Source: Salinicola endophyticus
Lineage (GTDB): Bacteria; Pseudomonadota; Gammaproteobacteria; Pseudomonadales; Halomonadaceae
NCBI RefSeq assembly: GCF_040536835.1
Contig: NZ_CP159578.1
Coordinates: forward strand, 3,906,001 to 3,970,000
Reading direction: 5' to 3'
Length of the DNA: 64,000 nucleotides
Shown: in pieces, positions 35,298 through 47,207 of the stretch
Layout: each line of letters opens with the position of its first letter
How positions within the stretch are numbered: the stretch's first letter is position 1
Made by a program: the position numbers and the translations under genes
The notes under the pieces: model-generated
Told to the model about the DNA's origin: nothing
Database searches by the model: none
The model's input: the letters and a program-made list of their open reading frames with translations, nothing else

Positions 35298-35358
35298 GTG
35301 GTGGTTGTCCAGCGCGTGCCGGTCGCGGCCGTGGGTGACGCCCACGGCCGCCCCGGGC

Positions 35359-36612
35359 TCAACGGCTCAGGCGCTCCTTGATCACACGCCCGCCCTGCAT
35401 GATCAGCGCCAGATGATCGCCCTGACCGGTCAGCAGACGCATATCCTCCAGCGGGTTGCCGTCGACCACGATCAGGTCGGCGTACGCCCCAGGCGCGATG
35501 CAGCCGACCTCCCCCTCCATGCGCAGCAGCTTGGCCGCGGTGGCGGTGGCGCTGCGGATCACCTCGTGGGGCGGCAGCACCTGGGCGCGGATCACGAACT
35601 CGTCGGACTGGTGCGGATGCATCTCGCCGAGCAGGTCGGTGCCGTAGGCCATCTCCAGGCCCGCCTCGCGCATGGTCACCAGACTCTCCAGCCCGGCCAG
35701 GCGCACGTCGTCGATCTTGGCCACCGACTCCGGCTTGAGCCCGTACTCGGCGCCCTCGAGCTTGAGCCGCTCATAGGTCACCAGGGTGGGACACGCCATG
35801 GCCCCGCGCTCGGCGGCAAAGCGCGCGGTCTCCGCGGTGATCAGATTGCAGTGCTCGAGCGAGCGCACCCCCGCTTCGACCGCGCGCCGGATCGCCTCGT
35901 CGGTATACAGGTGCGCGCTGACGTAGGTCTGGGCATTGCTCGCCTCCTCGACGATGGTCTCGAGTTCGGCGCGCGAGAAGCTGAGGAAATCGATCGGGTC
36001 GCTGGGCGAAGAGACGCCGCCGTTGGCCATCACCTTGATGAACTGGGCGCCGCCCTTGATCTCCTGACGCACCGCGCGACGCACCGCCTCGACGCCGTCG
36101 CAGATGCGCCCCATCGAGCCCAGCCGGCGGGTCTGGTACTGATCGTCACGCTCATCAAAGAAGCCGCGGTAGTCGTTGTGGCCGCCGGTCTGCGACAGCG
36201 CCTTGCCGCAGATCACCAGGCGCGGACCGACGAAGTAGCCCTCCGCCACCGCCTGCTGGATGGCGCGGTCGGCGCCGCCGACGTCGCGTACCGTGGTGAA
36301 GCCGCGCTCGAGCATGCCTTTCAGGATCGGCGTGGCGCGCGCCGCGACCAGCGCATCGGGCAGCAGCGCATTGGCGCCGAGATCGGCGGTGGTGGCGATC
36401 ACGTGCACGTGGCAGTCGATCAGCCCCGGCATCAGGGTGCGCCCGCCGAGATCGATCACCTCGGCGTGCGGGGCATCGATCGCAGTCTCGGCGACCTGGA
36501 CGATGCGGTCACCCTCGATCAGTACCTGGAGGCCGTCACGCGGTTCGGCGGCGCTGCCGTCGACCAGGCGGAAGTTCTTGAGCAGGCGGGCGGGGGGCGT
36601 GCGTTCGGTCAT
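35359..36612 (-). CDS. Metal-dependent amidohydrolase (imidazolonepropionase/Xaa-Pro dipeptidase-like)
   Basis: A 417-residue amidohydrolase-superfamily enzyme. The metal ligands are visible in order: DCHVHV after the small beta-sandwich domain, the bridging lysine in FIKVMANGGV, histidines in VSAHLYT and SLEHCN, and the catalytic aspartate in YGTDLL. Enzymes of this subgroup hydrolyse cyclic amides or dipeptides such as those with C-terminal proline or arginine. The substrate is not predictable. It is encoded upstream of a sodium symporter and next to a divergent-looking LysR gene pair, so it probably belongs to a small uptake-and-degradation pathway. Confidence 0.88.
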   Translation of the reverse strand: MTERTPPARLLKNFRLVDGSAAEPRDGLQVLIEGDRIVQVAETAIDAPHAEVIDLGGRTLMPGLIDCHVHVIATTADLGANALLPDALVAARATPILKGMLERGFTTVRDVGGADRAIQQAVAEGYFVGPRLVICGKALSQTGGHNDYRGFFDERDDQYQTRRLGSMGRICDGVEAVRRAVRQEIKGGAQFIKVMANGGVSSPSDPIDFLSFSRAELETIVEEASNAQTYVSAHLYTDEAIRRAVEAGVRSLEHCNLITAETARFAAERGAMACPTLVTYERLKLEGAEYGLKPESVAKIDDVRLAGLESLVTMREAGLEMAYGTDLLGEMHPHQSDEFVIRAQVLPPHEVIRSATATAAKLLRMEGEVGCIAPGAYADLIVVDGNPLEDMRLLTGQGDHLALIMQGGRVIKERLSR

Positions 36613-36713
36613 GATTGGGCTCTTGTGGGGACGGGAACGTCTCGAGCCTAATCAGCGCGGGAACGGCCTGAAAAGCGACAAAAACGCATGTCAGCATGCG
36701 GTCAGCGCATCGT

Positions 36714-37682
36714 TCAGCCCGCGCCGCGACCGCCCCCCGGGGCCGCGGCCAGCGGTTCGTTGGGCGCCATCTCCAGCAGCCAGCGCTTGAAGCAGCGGGT
36801 GGCGTAGTTCTCGCGGCGCTCCTCCGGGGTGATCAGGAAATAGCCGCCACCGTGGCTGGCCCAGTGGTCGGAGGCCCATACCAGGCGCCCGCGGCGGATC
36901 TGGCTGTCGATCACATGCCGCCAGCCGAGCACGATGCCCTGCTCCAGGCTCGCCATCTCCACCAGCGTCGGATAGTGGTTGCACACCAGGGTATTGGCCA
37001 GCGCCGGACTGGCCAGGCGGTGGTAGCGAAACCAGTCGTGCCAGGAGATCCACAGGCTCTGGGCATCCTCGAGCATCAGCAGCGTCTCGTGCTGCAGCTG
37101 GGCCGGGCTCAGGCGTTCGCCCTCGCCGAGGCCGTGACGCTCGCGGCAGGTGGCGAGATAGCCCGGCGCGCAGGCGGTATAGACCTGCTCGGGGATCACG
37201 AAGGTAGCGTCGAACCCCGGCAGCGCGGGGCTCTTCAGGTAGTAGAGCCCGATATCGAACTCGAACGAAGAGAGCGAAGTGACACCGTCGCGCACGATCA
37301 GGCGCAGCTTGATGTCAGGGTGGGTGCGCCGGAACAGGCTCAGCCGCGGCGCCATCCAGAACTGCGCCACGCCGGCAGTGCAGGCGAGCGTGAGTTCGTT
37401 CTCGCCAGTGCTCTTCATCACCTCGGCGGTGGCCTGGACACAGTCGTCGAGGATCGCCCGTACCTGCAGCGCATAGGCCTCGCCGGCCCGGGTCAGGGTC
37501 AGCCGCCGCTGCTCGCGCACGAACAGCTTGCGCCCCAGAAACTGCTCGAGATGGACCACCTGACGGCTCACCGCGCTCTGCGACAGATTGAGCTCGCCCG
37601 CGGCGCGGGTAAAGCTCATGTGGCGCACCGCCGACTCGAAGGCGACCAGCGAGTTGAGCGGCGGCAGAGGTGACATGCGCAT
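36714..37682 (-). CDS. LysR-family regulator (GcvA-like)
   Basis: A 322-residue LysR regulator. The helix-turn-helix region is FTRAAGELNLSQSAVSRQV near residues 25-43, followed by the linker helix LEQFLGRKLFVRE and a periplasmic-binding-like effector domain. The pattern PPLNSLVAFESAVRHMSFTRAA is typical of the GcvA-like branch. ATG 37682 is used because GGGAG precedes it; ATG 37676 is two codons later. The long upstream extension of the frame enters the next LysR gene and is rejected. It may control the amidohydrolase-symporter genes, which lie directly downstream in the same direction. Confidence 0.88.
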   Translation of the reverse strand: MRMSPLPPLNSLVAFESAVRHMSFTRAAGELNLSQSAVSRQVVHLEQFLGRKLFVREQRRLTLTRAGEAYALQVRAILDDCVQATAEVMKSTGENELTLACTAGVAQFWMAPRLSLFRRTHPDIKLRLIVRDGVTSLSSFEFDIGLYYLKSPALPGFDATFVIPEQVYTACAPGYLATCRERHGLGEGERLSPAQLQHETLLMLEDAQSLWISWHDWFRYHRLASPALANTLVCNHYPTLVEMASLEQGIVLGWRHVIDSQIRRGRLVWASDHWASHGGGYFLITPEERRENYATRCFKRWLLEMAPNEPLAAAPGGGRGAG

Positions 37683-37711
37683 GGGAAGCTCCCGAGAGGC
37701 AACGAAGAGCG

Positions 37712-38641
37712 TCAGGATACGTGATCCCGCCGCCGGGGTAGCGAGTCTCGATCGCAGATGAAGTCGATGAAGGCGCGCAACGGGGCCGGTACCAGGCGGC
37801 GACCCGAGTAGTAGAGATAGGGGCCGGGGAAGCGTAGCCACCAGGGCTCGAGAACCGCGACCAGCTCTCCGCTGGCAAGATACGGCTGGACCCACTGCTC
37901 GAAGATCATGACCAAACCGACGCCTTGCAACGCCGCCTCGACGCCAAGATCCACACCGCCGCCGATGCTGACCGTCAACGGGCCGGTGGGCTCGATGCGA
38001 ATCGACTCCTCACCGCGCTCGAACTCCCAGGCCGGCCGGTTGCCGTTGGTGAAACGGCCACGGATACAGGCATGTTGCAGCAGCTCGCGGGGGTGCGCGG
38101 GGGTGCCATGACGCGCCAGGTAATCGGGCGAGGCGACCAGCGCAAAACGCTGCTCGCGCGGACCGATGGGCACGGCGATCATGTCCTGTTCGAGCAGTTC
38201 GTCGTAGCGGATGCCGGCATCGAAGCCCGCCGCCAGCGTATCCGTCGCGGCGCTGTCGGCGGTGACCTCCATGCGGATCTCCGGGTAGGCCTTGAGGAAA
38301 TCGGGCAGGATCGATGGCAGGATCAGCCGCGCCGCACTAACCGGTACATTGAGACGTAGCGTGCCGGCGGGGCGATCCCGGAAGCCGTTGATCGCATCCA
38401 GCGCGTTTTCGACCTCCTCGACCGCTGGGGCCAGCCGCGAGACCAGGGCGGCGCCTGCCTCGGTCAGCGTCACCGCCCGCGTGGTGCGATGAAACAGCCG
38501 AATGCCAAGCGCCGTCTCGGCACGCCGCACCGCATCGCTCAGGCGCGACGCACTGGTTCCGCTGAGCCGCGCCGCTTCCCGAAACCCCTTGGCTCTGGCC
38601 ACGGCCAGCACGAGCTGAAGATCACCGAGATCGGCGCTCAC
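37712..38641 (-). CDS. LysR-family regulator
   Basis: A 309-residue LysR protein with the helix-turn-helix FREAARLSGTSASRLSDAV near residues 20-38 and the linker LGIRLFHRTTRAVTLTEAG. The C-terminal effector domain shows GVGLVMIFEQW, as in the large AaeR/PtxR-like branch. It is divergent from the aldo/keto reductase gene with about 120 bp between, an arrangement in which the LysR protein usually controls the oxidoreductase. The two LysR genes in tandem are not close copies of each other. Confidence 0.9.
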   Translation of the reverse strand: MSADLGDLQLVLAVARAKGFREAARLSGTSASRLSDAVRRAETALGIRLFHRTTRAVTLTEAGAALVSRLAPAVEEVENALDAINGFRDRPAGTLRLNVPVSAARLILPSILPDFLKAYPEIRMEVTADSAATDTLAAGFDAGIRYDELLEQDMIAVPIGPREQRFALVASPDYLARHGTPAHPRELLQHACIRGRFTNGNRPAWEFERGEESIRIEPTGPLTVSIGGGVDLGVEAALQGVGLVMIFEQWVQPYLASGELVAVLEPWWLRFPGPYLYYSGRRLVPAPLRAFIDFICDRDSLPRRRDHVS

Positions 38642-38759
38642 TGTGCATTTCTCCGCACAACTTGTATGGATTCACCACAATAGTCGCACACCCCTGATGC
38701 ACCTACCATGAGGACACATCAGCGCGTCTAACGCCCTTCATCGACACAGGAGTGAACAC

Positions 38760-39626
38760 ATGTCCCTCATCGACAAGGCTGGCACCTACACACTCGGCAA
38801 CCGTCAGGTCAAACGACTCGGTTACGGGGCGATGCAGCTCGCCGGCCCCGGGGTGTTCGGTCCGCCCAAGGACCCGGCGCGGGCGTTGCAGGTGCTCAAT
38901 GAGGCCATCGCCGCCGGCATCGACCACATCGACACGTCGGACTTCTACGGTCCGCACATCACCAATCAGCTCATCAAGCAGGCGTTGCACCCCTATCCGA
39001 GTGATCTCTGCCTCGTCACCAAGGTCAGCGCTCGGCGCGATGAAACCGGCGCCTGGCTGCCCGCGCTCTCGCCCGCCGAGCTGACCCAGGCGGTGGAAGA
39101 CAACCTGCGCAATCTGGGGCTGGAGCAACTGGAAGTCGTCAACCTGCGCAGCATGCTGGACGCGCATGGGCCGGCGGAGGGCTCGCTGGAAGCGCCGCTG
39201 ACGACACTGGCAGAACTCCGCGAACGGGGCCTGATCAAGCATATCGGTCTGAGTAACGTCACGCCGACCCAGGTAGCCGACGGCCAGAAGATCGTGCCCA
39301 TCGTCTGCGTGCAGAACCAGTTCAATCTGGCCAACCGCGCCGACGATGCGCTGATCGACCGGCTGGCCGCGGACGCAATTCCCTATGTGCCGTTCTTCCC
39401 GCTGGGCGGCTTCACGCCGCTGCAGTCGGAAACGCTCTCCGCCGTGGCGCAGACACTCGGCGCCACCCCGATGCAGGTAGCGCTGGCGTGGCTACTCAAG
39501 CGCTCACCCAACATCCTGCTGATCCCCGGCACCTCGTCTCCCGAGCATCTGCAGCAGAATATCCAGGCAGCAGCGCTGGAGATCCCCGCAGCGCAGATGG
39601 CACTACTGGACCGCATCGGCGACTGA
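38760..39626 (+). CDS. Aldo/keto reductase
   Basis: A 288-residue aldo/keto reductase. Seen are the DTSDFYG catalytic Asp-Tyr region near residues 60-66, the lysine in LVTKVSA, a histidine position altered in the usual LDxHG loop, and the NADPH site in the C-terminal LIPGTSSPEHLQQN. Related proteins (YajO/PhdYeiY-type oxidoreductases) reduce aldehydes and ketones with NADPH. AGGAG lies eight bases before the ATG. It is divergent from a LysR gene, which probably regulates it. Confidence 0.88.
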   Translation: MSLIDKAGTYTLGNRQVKRLGYGAMQLAGPGVFGPPKDPARALQVLNEAIAAGIDHIDTSDFYGPHITNQLIKQALHPYPSDLCLVTKVSARRDETGAWLPALSPAELTQAVEDNLRNLGLEQLEVVNLRSMLDAHGPAEGSLEAPLTTLAELRERGLIKHIGLSNVTPTQVADGQKIVPIVCVQNQFNLANRADDALIDRLAADAIPYVPFFPLGGFTPLQSETLSAVAQTLGATPMQVALAWLLKRSPNILLIPGTSSPEHLQQNIQAAALEIPAAQMALLDRIGD

Positions 39627-39722
39627 TTCACCGGTTGATCAGCGCGCTATCCCCCTGCGGCATTGCTCGGCCTGCGGCGTTGCGCGGCAGACAAAGAGTG
39701 TACCCATCGGCCGGAATGATAT

Positions 39723-39735
39723 GTTATAAAATAAC
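39723..39735 (+). promoter_or_regulatory. Zur box upstream of folE2
   Basis: GTTATAAAATAAC differs at one position from the Zur core GTTATA-N-TATAAC, and its flanks (AT before G, ACTT after) also fit the longer consensus. It ends 24 bp before the folE2 start, a position that would block transcription. Confidence 0.8.
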
Positions 39736-39759
39736 ACTTACAACCGTCGACGAGCACTC

Positions 39760-40683
39760 ATGAACCTCACCGTACCGCCGCTACCGGATGTCGCCGCTGG
39801 GCGCGAACCGGAACCGTCCCAGGACACGCCATACCGAGCCCTGCAAAGGGTCGGCATGCAGGGCATCGCCACCCGGCTGCACTGGGCCGACGGCGAGCGG
39901 CTGGCGGCGACGGCCGACGTCAGCGTCGACCTGGCCGCCGGTCAGCGCGGTATCCATATGTCGCGCCTCTATCGCCTGCTCGACCGTCTGGACGAATCGC
40001 CGGTGACACCGGCGCGGCTGAACGCCCTGGGCCACGCCCTGCTGGATAGCCAGGACGACACCAGCCAGCGCCTCTCTCTGACCTTGCGCTTCGCCCTGCC
40101 GCTGCGCCGCCGTGCCCTGCTCAGCGACGCCAGCGGCTGGCGCCACTATCCCCTCACGCTGGCCCTCGACGGCAGCCGCGAGGGCCTGAGCCAGACCCTG
40201 ACCCTCGAACTCGACTACTCATCCACCTGCCCCTGCTCGACCGCGCTGGCCCGCCACGCCATGGCCCGCGACTGGCGCCACTGGGCCGATGAGCAGAACA
40301 CCGCAAACCTCGACGCCGAGGCAGTGGCCGAGTGGATCGAGCACGGCGGCAGCTTCCCCACGCCCCACAGTCAGCGCAGCCGGGCGGTGATCGCGCTGCG
40401 TCTGAGCGCGGATGCCGCCTACGACCCGGCGACGCGCATCGACGCCTTCGAAGAGACCCTGCAGACACCGGTGCAGACGCTGGTCAAGCGACTCGACGAG
40501 CAGGCCTTCGCCGAACGCAACGGGGTCAACCTGATGTTCTGCGAAGACGCCGCGCGGCGGCTGGCGGCAGCCTGCGAGGCGCAGTCCGGCGTCGCCGGCT
40601 ACCGTATCGATATCACTCACGCCGAGAGCCTGCACGCCCACGACGCCGTGGCCCGGGCCGAACGCGACTTCGAGGTGCGCTGA
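39760..40683 (+). CDS. folE2: GTP cyclohydrolase FolE2 (type IB)
   Basis: A 307-residue enzyme of the GTP cyclohydrolase IB family. The conserved metal-site cysteine is in the STCPCSTALA motif near residue 155, and the family N-terminal pattern (ALQRVGMQGI) is present. It converts GTP to dihydroneopterin triphosphate, the first step of folate synthesis. Unlike FolE it does not depend strictly on zinc and commonly replaces FolE when zinc is scarce. The Zur-type operator just upstream agrees with that role. It stands alone, without other folate genes nearby. Confidence 0.93.
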   Translation: MNLTVPPLPDVAAGREPEPSQDTPYRALQRVGMQGIATRLHWADGERLAATADVSVDLAAGQRGIHMSRLYRLLDRLDESPVTPARLNALGHALLDSQDDTSQRLSLTLRFALPLRRRALLSDASGWRHYPLTLALDGSREGLSQTLTLELDYSSTCPCSTALARHAMARDWRHWADEQNTANLDAEAVAEWIEHGGSFPTPHSQRSRAVIALRLSADAAYDPATRIDAFEETLQTPVQTLVKRLDEQAFAERNGVNLMFCEDAARRLAAACEAQSGVAGYRIDITHAESLHAHDAVARAERDFEVR

Positions 40684-40854
40684 GCCGCGCCGCCCGCGTC
40701 CATTCGTCGAAGCTAGCCGATGGTCTGACGGTCGCCGCCGCGCCACGCCCATAGAGTATGAGCAGACACAGCGGCTGCACGCCGCCAGTGCCACCGGCCG
40801 GCGCCCTGACGCAAACTCCGGGCGGCCGCGAACCAGCGCTCAGTGGGGGTGTTC

Positions 40855-42768
40855 ATGAGTCGTTATCAGGACGAGTACCGGGCCTCGCTCGACGACCCGG
40901 AAGCCTTCTGGATGCGCCAGGCCCGGCGCATTCCCTGGTGCACCCCGCCGAGCCGTGCCCTCGAGCTCGATGCCGCCGGCCATGCGCGCTGGTTCGGCGA
41001 CGGCGAGCTCAACCTGTGTCACGCCGCTCTCGATCATCATATCGATCAGGGCCACGGCGAGCGCATCGCGCTCTACTGGGATTCACCGCTCAGCGGCCAG
41101 CAGCGCCGCTACACCTACCGGGAGCTGCGCGACGCCACCGCCCGCTGCGCCGGTGCCCTGCGCGAGCTGGGCGTGAACCGTGGCGAGCGCGTGGTGATCT
41201 ACATGCCGATGGTGCCGGAGGCGCTGATCGCGATGCTCGCCTGCGCGCGTCTCGGCGCCATCCACTCGGTGGTGTTCGGCGGCTTCGCCGCGCGCGAACT
41301 GGCAGCGCGCATCGAGGACGCCAAGCCCAAGGTGGTGGTGGCTGCCTCGTGTGGGCTCGAACCTGGCCGCGTGGTGCCCTATCAGCCGATCGTGCGCGAG
41401 GCGCTGTCGCGCAGCGCGCATGCGGTGGCCCACTGCGTCTATCTGCAGCGCGACGCGTGCCACGCCGAATTCGGCGCCGGCGAGAGCGATTGGGAGACGC
41501 TCATGGCCGCGGCCGAGCCCGCCGCCTGCGTTGCGGTCAAGGCCACCGAGGCGCTCTATATCCTCTACACCTCCGGCACCACCGGCCGCCCCAAGGGCGT
41601 GGTACGCGATACCGGCGGCTACGCCGTGGCGCTGCACTACTCGATGGAGGCGATCTACGACATCGCCCCGGGGGAGGTGTTCTTCTCCGCCTCCGACGTG
41701 GGCTGGGTGGTGGGCCACTCCTACATCGTCTACGGCCCGCTGCTGCGCGGCGCCAGCACGGTGATCTACGAGGGCAAGCCGGTGCGCACCCCGGACGCCG
41801 GCGCCTTCTGGCGGGTGATCGATGCGTACCGGGTGAAGAGCTTCTTCACCGCGCCGACCGCCTTCCGCGCGATCAAGAAGGAGGACCCCGAGGCGCGGCT
41901 GAAGGAGGGCTACGATCTCTCCAGCCTGCGCTCGCTGTTCCTGGCCGGGGAGCGCCTCGATCCGCCCACCTACCACTGGCTCAAGGCGCATTTCGACGTG
42001 CCCGTCGTCGACCACTGGTGGCAGACCGAGACCGGTTGGGCGATCGCCGCCGATCCGCTGGGGCTCGACCCCGTCCCCACCCGGGCCGGCTCGGCCACCT
42101 TCCCGGTGCCGGGCTACGACGTGCGCATCCTCGACCGCCACGGCGAGGAAGTGGGTGCGCTGACCGAAGGTAGCGTGGTGATCAAGCAGCCGCTGCCGCC
42201 GGGCTGCCTGGCCGGTATCTGGGGTGACCCCGAGCGCCTGCACAGCGCCTATCTGGCCACCTACCCCGGCTACTACCTGACCGGCGACGGCGGCTATATC
42301 GACGACGAGGGCTACCTGTTCGTGATGGGACGCACCGACGACGTAATCAACGTCGCCGGCCACCGGCTCTCCACCGGCGAGATGGAGGAGGTACTGGGGT
42401 CGCACCCCGCGGTGGCCGAGTGCGCGGTGATCGGCGCCCAGGACGCACTCAAGGGTCAGCAGCCGGTGGGGCTGGTGATCCCCAAGGATGGCTTCGACGG
42501 CGACGAGACGCGGCTGACCGAGGAGCTGATCGCGCTGGTGCGCGAACGGATCGGCCCGGTGGCGAGCTTCAAGCAGGTACGGGTGGTGGCGCGGCTGCCC
42601 AAGACCCGCTCGGGCAAGATCCTGCGCCGCGCCCTGCGCCAGATCGCCGATGGCGAGCGCTTCGACGTACCCGCCACCATCGACGACCCGACCAGCCTGG
42701 AGGATGCCCGCGAGGCGATCGCCAGCCTGCGTGAAGAGGCCCCCAAGGAGGCGGACGACAACCGCTGA
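40855..42768 (+). CDS. prpE: Acyl-CoA synthetase, propionyl-CoA synthetase type (PrpE)
   Basis: A 637-residue AMP-forming acyl-CoA ligase of the acetyl/propionyl-CoA synthetase branch. Motifs include ILYTSGTTGRPKGV near 240, SDVGWVVGHSYI, WWQTETGW near 395, YLTGDGGY and the catalytic lysine region KTRSGKILRR. The SYIVYGPLL variant and the DTGGY segment are typical of PrpE. It activates short-chain carboxylates such as propionate. GTG 40843 is a possible earlier start, but ATG 40855 has GGGGG upstream and gives the family N-terminus. No propionate-cycle genes lie beside it. Confidence 0.88.
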   Translation: MSRYQDEYRASLDDPEAFWMRQARRIPWCTPPSRALELDAAGHARWFGDGELNLCHAALDHHIDQGHGERIALYWDSPLSGQQRRYTYRELRDATARCAGALRELGVNRGERVVIYMPMVPEALIAMLACARLGAIHSVVFGGFAARELAARIEDAKPKVVVAASCGLEPGRVVPYQPIVREALSRSAHAVAHCVYLQRDACHAEFGAGESDWETLMAAAEPAACVAVKATEALYILYTSGTTGRPKGVVRDTGGYAVALHYSMEAIYDIAPGEVFFSASDVGWVVGHSYIVYGPLLRGASTVIYEGKPVRTPDAGAFWRVIDAYRVKSFFTAPTAFRAIKKEDPEARLKEGYDLSSLRSLFLAGERLDPPTYHWLKAHFDVPVVDHWWQTETGWAIAADPLGLDPVPTRAGSATFPVPGYDVRILDRHGEEVGALTEGSVVIKQPLPPGCLAGIWGDPERLHSAYLATYPGYYLTGDGGYIDDEGYLFVMGRTDDVINVAGHRLSTGEMEEVLGSHPAVAECAVIGAQDALKGQQPVGLVIPKDGFDGDETRLTEELIALVRERIGPVASFKQVRVVARLPKTRSGKILRRALRQIADGERFDVPATIDDPTSLEDAREAIASLREEAPKEADDNR

Positions 42769-42848
42769 ACGGGCGATACCAAGCACCTAGCTCGGTGTGC
42801 CCACCCGTGAGTTGCATCGCCCGACGTGACCTGCACTATCGCCAAAAA

Positions 42849-42892
42849 CCCTGGCCAAATAGCCCTGACCAGATAGCCCTGGCCGAACAGTC

Positions 42893-42904
<12 letters not shown>
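42849..42904. repeat. Four tandem 14-bp repeats
   Basis: CCCTGGCCAAATAG, CCCTGACCAGATAG, CCCTGGCCGAACAG and TCCTAGCCAAATAG follow directly. The last unit covers the final codons and stop of the Old Yellow Enzyme gene, so the array seems to have grown from that coding end by duplication. Confidence 0.7.
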
Positions 42905-43993
<1,089 letters not shown>

Positions 43994-45371
43994 CGGATCG
44001 CGGCTCCTGTCGCGGAATGGAATGGCACAAAATGTAGCTGGCTAATAATTGCAGCGCAATGTCGCCAACGTAAGATGCTTTCCATACACCGCCACGAGTA
44101 GCACCTGGTACGGCACGCACCGCACCGCTCAAGCGATGGCGCATCGGCCGGCTGGTTCTAGTCATGTGGAGCCCCCCGCCGTCGGCGTCACGCAGTCGGA
44201 GCAGCGCCAACCCCGCCGACACCAACAGCGCCATCGTCGTGGCATAACAGATCAACGGCCATGCCGTATCTCCGTTCAACAGGGTGACTGACAGCGTGCC
44301 CGCGAGACTGACGATCAGACTCTGGATACAGAAGTAAATCGCGACTGCCGTTCCCGCGATCTCGTCAAACGCCTCGAGTGCGCCGTTGGCGGTCACGGAT
44401 ACCGTGCAGACGATCCCGATCGCCATTACCCACATGGGCACGATAAGCGTGAAGAACGAGGGTCCCCAATAGAGTTCCCCCCCACCCAGCAACAGTGAAC
44501 CGCATACCAGCACACCCATTCCGCGTAATACGCAACCTGCATTTCCCCATTTGGTGGCGCAGGACCGGACGCATCGCGTGGTCAAGACCATGACGAGTGC
44601 AACACTCGAAAAGGCTAGACTGAATTCGATCCCCGAATAGCCAGCGCGGCCCATCAGCATACGTGGAGCCGTCGAAAAGAAGACGAAGAAGGTCCCCATC
44701 CCGGCGCTGAAACCGAGCGTGTAAACCCAGAAATCCAGACTCGAGAGAATCGAGGACAGCGACCAGGATGTCTCGCCCCCCGGCTCCGGGCGTGTCTCGT
44801 GCCATCGCATGCCGGCATGCAACAGAGTGAACAGTGCCAGCACGGCCAATAGCACGAATATCATCCGCCATCCCAGAAAGTGGTCGACAAGTGCCCCCAC
44901 GATGGGCCCGAGCGCGGGAACGAAGGCCAGTACTGCGCTCAATAGCCCATAGATGACGGTACCTTCGGGGCGCCTCGCGTACACATCGCGAATCGTCGCG
45001 AATGTCGCTACCAGCATTGCCGAGGCGCCGAACGCCTGCAGCAGACGGAAGGTGACGAAGGGAGCCGCCGTGTCTGACACCGCAGCCCCCAGGGAGGCCA
45101 TGGCGAAGATAGCGCCCCCGGTCAGCAGAACTGGCCGCCGCCCAAGACGATCCGATATCGGCCCGAAAATCACTTGCCCCACACCGAGCATCGCCATGTA
45201 AAGGCTCAGTGTCAGTTGGATCACGTCAGGCGTCGTATCCAGCAGGCCCGGCATCGCCGGAACGACCGGAAGATAAATATCCATCGCCAGAGAGGCGAGA
45301 ATGTCGAAAGGTGCCATCAGCAGCAAGGCTGCCAGTAGCGTGTGCCGCCAAGCAGAGGAAAGTTGAGTCAT

Positions 45372-45656
45372 GACGAATCACCGCTCGATCGAGAATATCG
45401 GGCGGCATCTGCTCGTCATCCGTCAGGCAGGATCGATCTCGCAGAGTGCCGCAACAACTACAGGTGCTGTTGCGGCTCAATGCTCTGCGGTAATGCTGGC
45501 TCCCATCGTCTTTCCTTGTGCAAGCCGTTACCAAGACACGGTTCGAGCCTATGTGATCCGTCCAGCCGCAGCAATATCTGGCCTTGTGACGGCCGCTAGC
45601 AGAGACGCAGCATATCCCCCCTATAGAGAGCGCATGCCATCTGCCCCCGGGTGACA
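45372..45656. other. Noncoding region upstream of the FloR-like gene
   Basis: A 285-bp stretch between the exporter start and the terminator of the COG0523 gene. It probably holds the exporter promoter. A 94-codon plus-strand frame (45370-45654) shows no recognisable domain and no convincing ribosome-binding site. I did not recognise a leader peptide of the kind that controls cmlA by attenuation. Confidence 0.4.
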
Positions 45657-45682
45657 CAAAAAACCCCGGCCATGGGGCCGGG
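45657..45682 (-). terminator. Rho-independent terminator of the COG0523 gene
   Basis: On the minus strand CCCCGGCC pairs with GGCCGGGG around a four-base loop and is followed by a run of six T. It lies about 50 bp after the stop codon of the COG0523 gene. Confidence 0.85.
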
Positions 45683-45730
45683 GAAGACTCTGGTGGAGAC
45701 CAGACCACAGAGAGGAGCTGGGCGCGTCGC

Positions 45731-46966
<1,236 letters not shown>

Positions 46967-47054
46967 GATGGTTTCCTCACTGCATCGGTCGTTGCCAGGG
47001 CGCGGCGGCAGGACGGTATCGGCCCAAGCCACTCTGCCCGAGTCACGCCATTAT

Positions 47055-47067
47055 GTTATAACATAAC
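47055..47067 (-). promoter_or_regulatory. Zur-box-like palindrome upstream of the COG0523 gene
   Basis: GTTATAACATAAC, a perfect inverted repeat apart from three central bases, differs at one position from the Zur core. The overlapping TATGTTATAACATA at 47053-47066 is a perfect palindrome. The site lies about 90 bp upstream of the chosen start. Confidence 0.75.
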
Positions 47068-47170
47068 AATAAATAGACCAAGCGTAAAACCGATCGCCGC
47101 ACGGCGAAATGCGTCGTACCGCCGGAATAGCATGAGATCGAGCCTGGCTGCGGCTCTGATCACGGGGCCG

Positions 47171-47197
47171 AAAAAAGGGGCCGCTCAGGGCGCCCCC
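47171..47197 (-). terminator. Probable terminator of the CNNM gene
   Basis: On the minus strand a GC-rich imperfect hairpin (GGGGGCGC to GCGGCCCC) is followed by six T just after the CNNM stop codon. Confidence 0.55.
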
Positions 47198-47207
47198 TCT
47201 CTTGCGC

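Noticed and set aside
40758..42173. A 471-codon frame overlapping prpE on the same strand
   Set aside because: Arg/Gly/Ala-rich shifted reading of prpE, whose own frame has all expected catalytic motifs.
45370..45654. A 94-codon plus-strand frame divergent from the FloR-like gene
   Set aside because: A fragment vaguely recalls a LysR helix-turn-helix, but there is no full motif, no ribosome-binding site and it ends at the terminator of another gene.
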